6,092 nucleotides of DNA from Acidobacteriota bacterium (lineage in GTDB: Bacteria > Acidobacteriota > Terriglobia > Bryobacterales > Bryobacteraceae): assembly GCA_947505565.1 (NCBI GenBank), contig CANNLB010000195.1, positions 1 to 6,092 on the forward strand, in the 5' to 3' direction. A program made the position numbers and the translations under genes. Shown here one piece after another: positions 5,723 through 6,092 of the stretch. Each line of letters starts with the position of its first letter. Within the stretch, counting starts at the first letter, position 1. Under the pieces are notes generated by a model. The model did no database searches. It saw only the letters and a program-made list of their open reading frames with translations, and had not been told where the DNA came from.

Positions 5723-5841
5723 ATGGTCTCGGCACAATAAGGACATCGCCGCGCCTCGCGTTCCACCTGCGAGAAGGCATAGCCGCAATCGCATAGAAGC
5801 GTTCCGGCTGGGTTGTCTAGCTTGCATTGTGGGCAGTCCAT
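5581..5841 (-). CDS. Double zinc-ribbon protein, 3' end replaced
   Basis: The genuine part is about 54 residues holding two zinc-ribbon units: MDCPQCKLDNPAGTLLCDCGY with C3, C6, C17 and C19, and RRCPYCAETIQAAAVKCRFCG with C33, C36, C47 and C50. The second is the common CPYCAExI...KCRFCG ribbon often found at the end of small bacterial proteins or before membrane domains. A strong GGAGGA (minus strand, 5851-5856) sits 9 bases before the ATG, so the start is secure. After GESL the reading frame runs into the antisense strand of the MFS fragment and reaches a stop only at 5581, so the last ~30 residues are probably not native. Its function is unknown; such ribbons bind zinc and usually mediate protein or nucleic-acid contacts. 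Confidence 0.72.
   Translation of the reverse strand: MDCPQCKLDNPAGTLLCDCGYAFSQVEREARRCPYCAETIQAAAVKCRFCGESLVVGAPTARLTGTATINPESARPRSAAGNQCVK
5668..5680. other. Recombination junction: MFS gene meets zinc-ribbon gene
   Basis: Left of about 5674 the plus strand encodes MFS sequence ending LAVGAP; right of it the minus strand encodes zinc-ribbon sequence ending CRFCGESL. Neither gene continues beyond this point, so two unrelated loci are joined. No target-site duplication or terminal inverted repeat is evident at the joint, which points to a deletion, inversion or illegitimate join, or an assembly chimera, rather than simple insertion of an intact element. The exact base is uncertain within about 10 bp. 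Confidence 0.65.
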
Positions 5842-6039
5842 CCAGGTGTTTCCTCCAAAAACGATAGTTTAACGCTAGTCGAGACGCAAAAGGATTGGAC
5901 GGGGCCCGCGCCATCTGAGTTACGGCATGGAGACTTCTCTGCGCCTAATGCTGTGCTCACATCCCGTATGGCCCGAAAACTCGATCTATCTGAAACAGCG
6001 GGAGATAATCCCTGGCGTCGTCGATAATGAGATGATCCG
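5842..6039. other. Non-coding spacer between zinc-ribbon gene and transposase
   Basis: These 198 bases separate two divergent genes. Apart from the zinc-ribbon ribosome binding site (5851-5856) I see no gene, repeat or hairpin. The base composition is clearly lower in GC than the catabolic cluster to the left, in line with foreign or IS-associated DNA. The terminal end of the element carrying the transposase at 6040 may lie here but could not be identified. Confidence 0.4.
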
Positions 6040-6092
6040 ATGTCAAAGTGCCTGGACCCGTTCCGTTTCCTTCTGATCTCCCTGGCGGTCTG
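6040..6092 (+). CDS. Transposase/integrase, N-terminal 17 codons only
   Basis: The last 53 bases open a reading frame from ATG 6040, the first start after an in-frame TGA at 6028-6030: MSKCLDPFRFLLISLAV, cut by the window edge. The LDPFRFLLISLAGW type of N-terminus is familiar from integrase-core (rve) transposases in acidobacterial genomes, where it is followed by a coiled region rich in REENRVLREQ. Only 17 residues are visible, so this is recognition from memory of the family and not a domain match. The Shine-Dalgarno is weak. If right, a second mobile element begins at the right edge. Confidence 0.5.
   Translation, partial: MSKCLDPFRFLLISLAV

Noticed and set aside
5827..6027. 66-codon plus-strand ORF in the spacer
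   Set aside because: It overlaps the zinc-ribbon start and ribosome binding site in antisense, and has no recognisable features.

Overview
The window looks like high-GC chromosomal DNA from an environmental bacterium, most plausibly an acidobacterium of the Solibacter/Bryobacter kind. That placement is inferred from the gene families and the run of twin-arginine leaders; there is no rRNA or other marker here to prove it. The theme of the window is a small catabolic-looking gene cluster that is being taken apart by slippage-type mutations and mobile elements.

Layout. Bases 1 to about 1117 are the right-hand part of an IS21-family insertion sequence on the minus strand: an intact istB helper ATPase (274-1059), three 23-bp subterminal repeats at the window edge, and probably only the last few codons of istA. 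Next comes a minus-strand operon, read from right to left: an amidohydrolase (4164-3275), a xylose-isomerase-like TIM-barrel sugar isomerase/epimerase (3159-2339) and a SelA-like PLP enzyme with a Tat leader (2308-1118). Diverging from it across 49 bp is a plus-strand pair: a PIG-L/LmbE-type deacetylase (4214-5188) and an MFS transporter (from 5201).

Decay. The amidohydrolase is frameshifted by an exact 17-bp tandem duplication (3468-3501). The isomerase is frameshifted by one missing base near 2424, which leaves its conserved C-terminal tail, with the last expected metal-ligand Glu, in another frame. Between these two genes is an array of six 18-bp repeats (about 3161-3270), and every unit carries an AGGAG ribosome-binding motif. 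The MFS gene stops after about five membrane helices at a junction near 5674, where it meets the 3' side of an oppositely oriented double zinc-ribbon gene (5841 leftward). The window ends in the first 17 codons of what looks like a transposase/integrase (6040 onward).

Working together (inference). Deacetylase, amidohydrolase/lactonase, sugar isomerase, SelA-like ammonia-lyase-type PLP enzyme and an anion:cation-symporter-type MFS permease would suit breakdown of an N-acylated amino sugar or sugar acid. Three of the enzymes carry Arg-Arg leaders, so part of this chemistry may be periplasmic. With the amidohydrolase, isomerase and transporter all interrupted, the pathway is probably no longer functional here, unless some lesions are assembly errors. 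I did not find a new defence system, CRISPR array or RNA gene.
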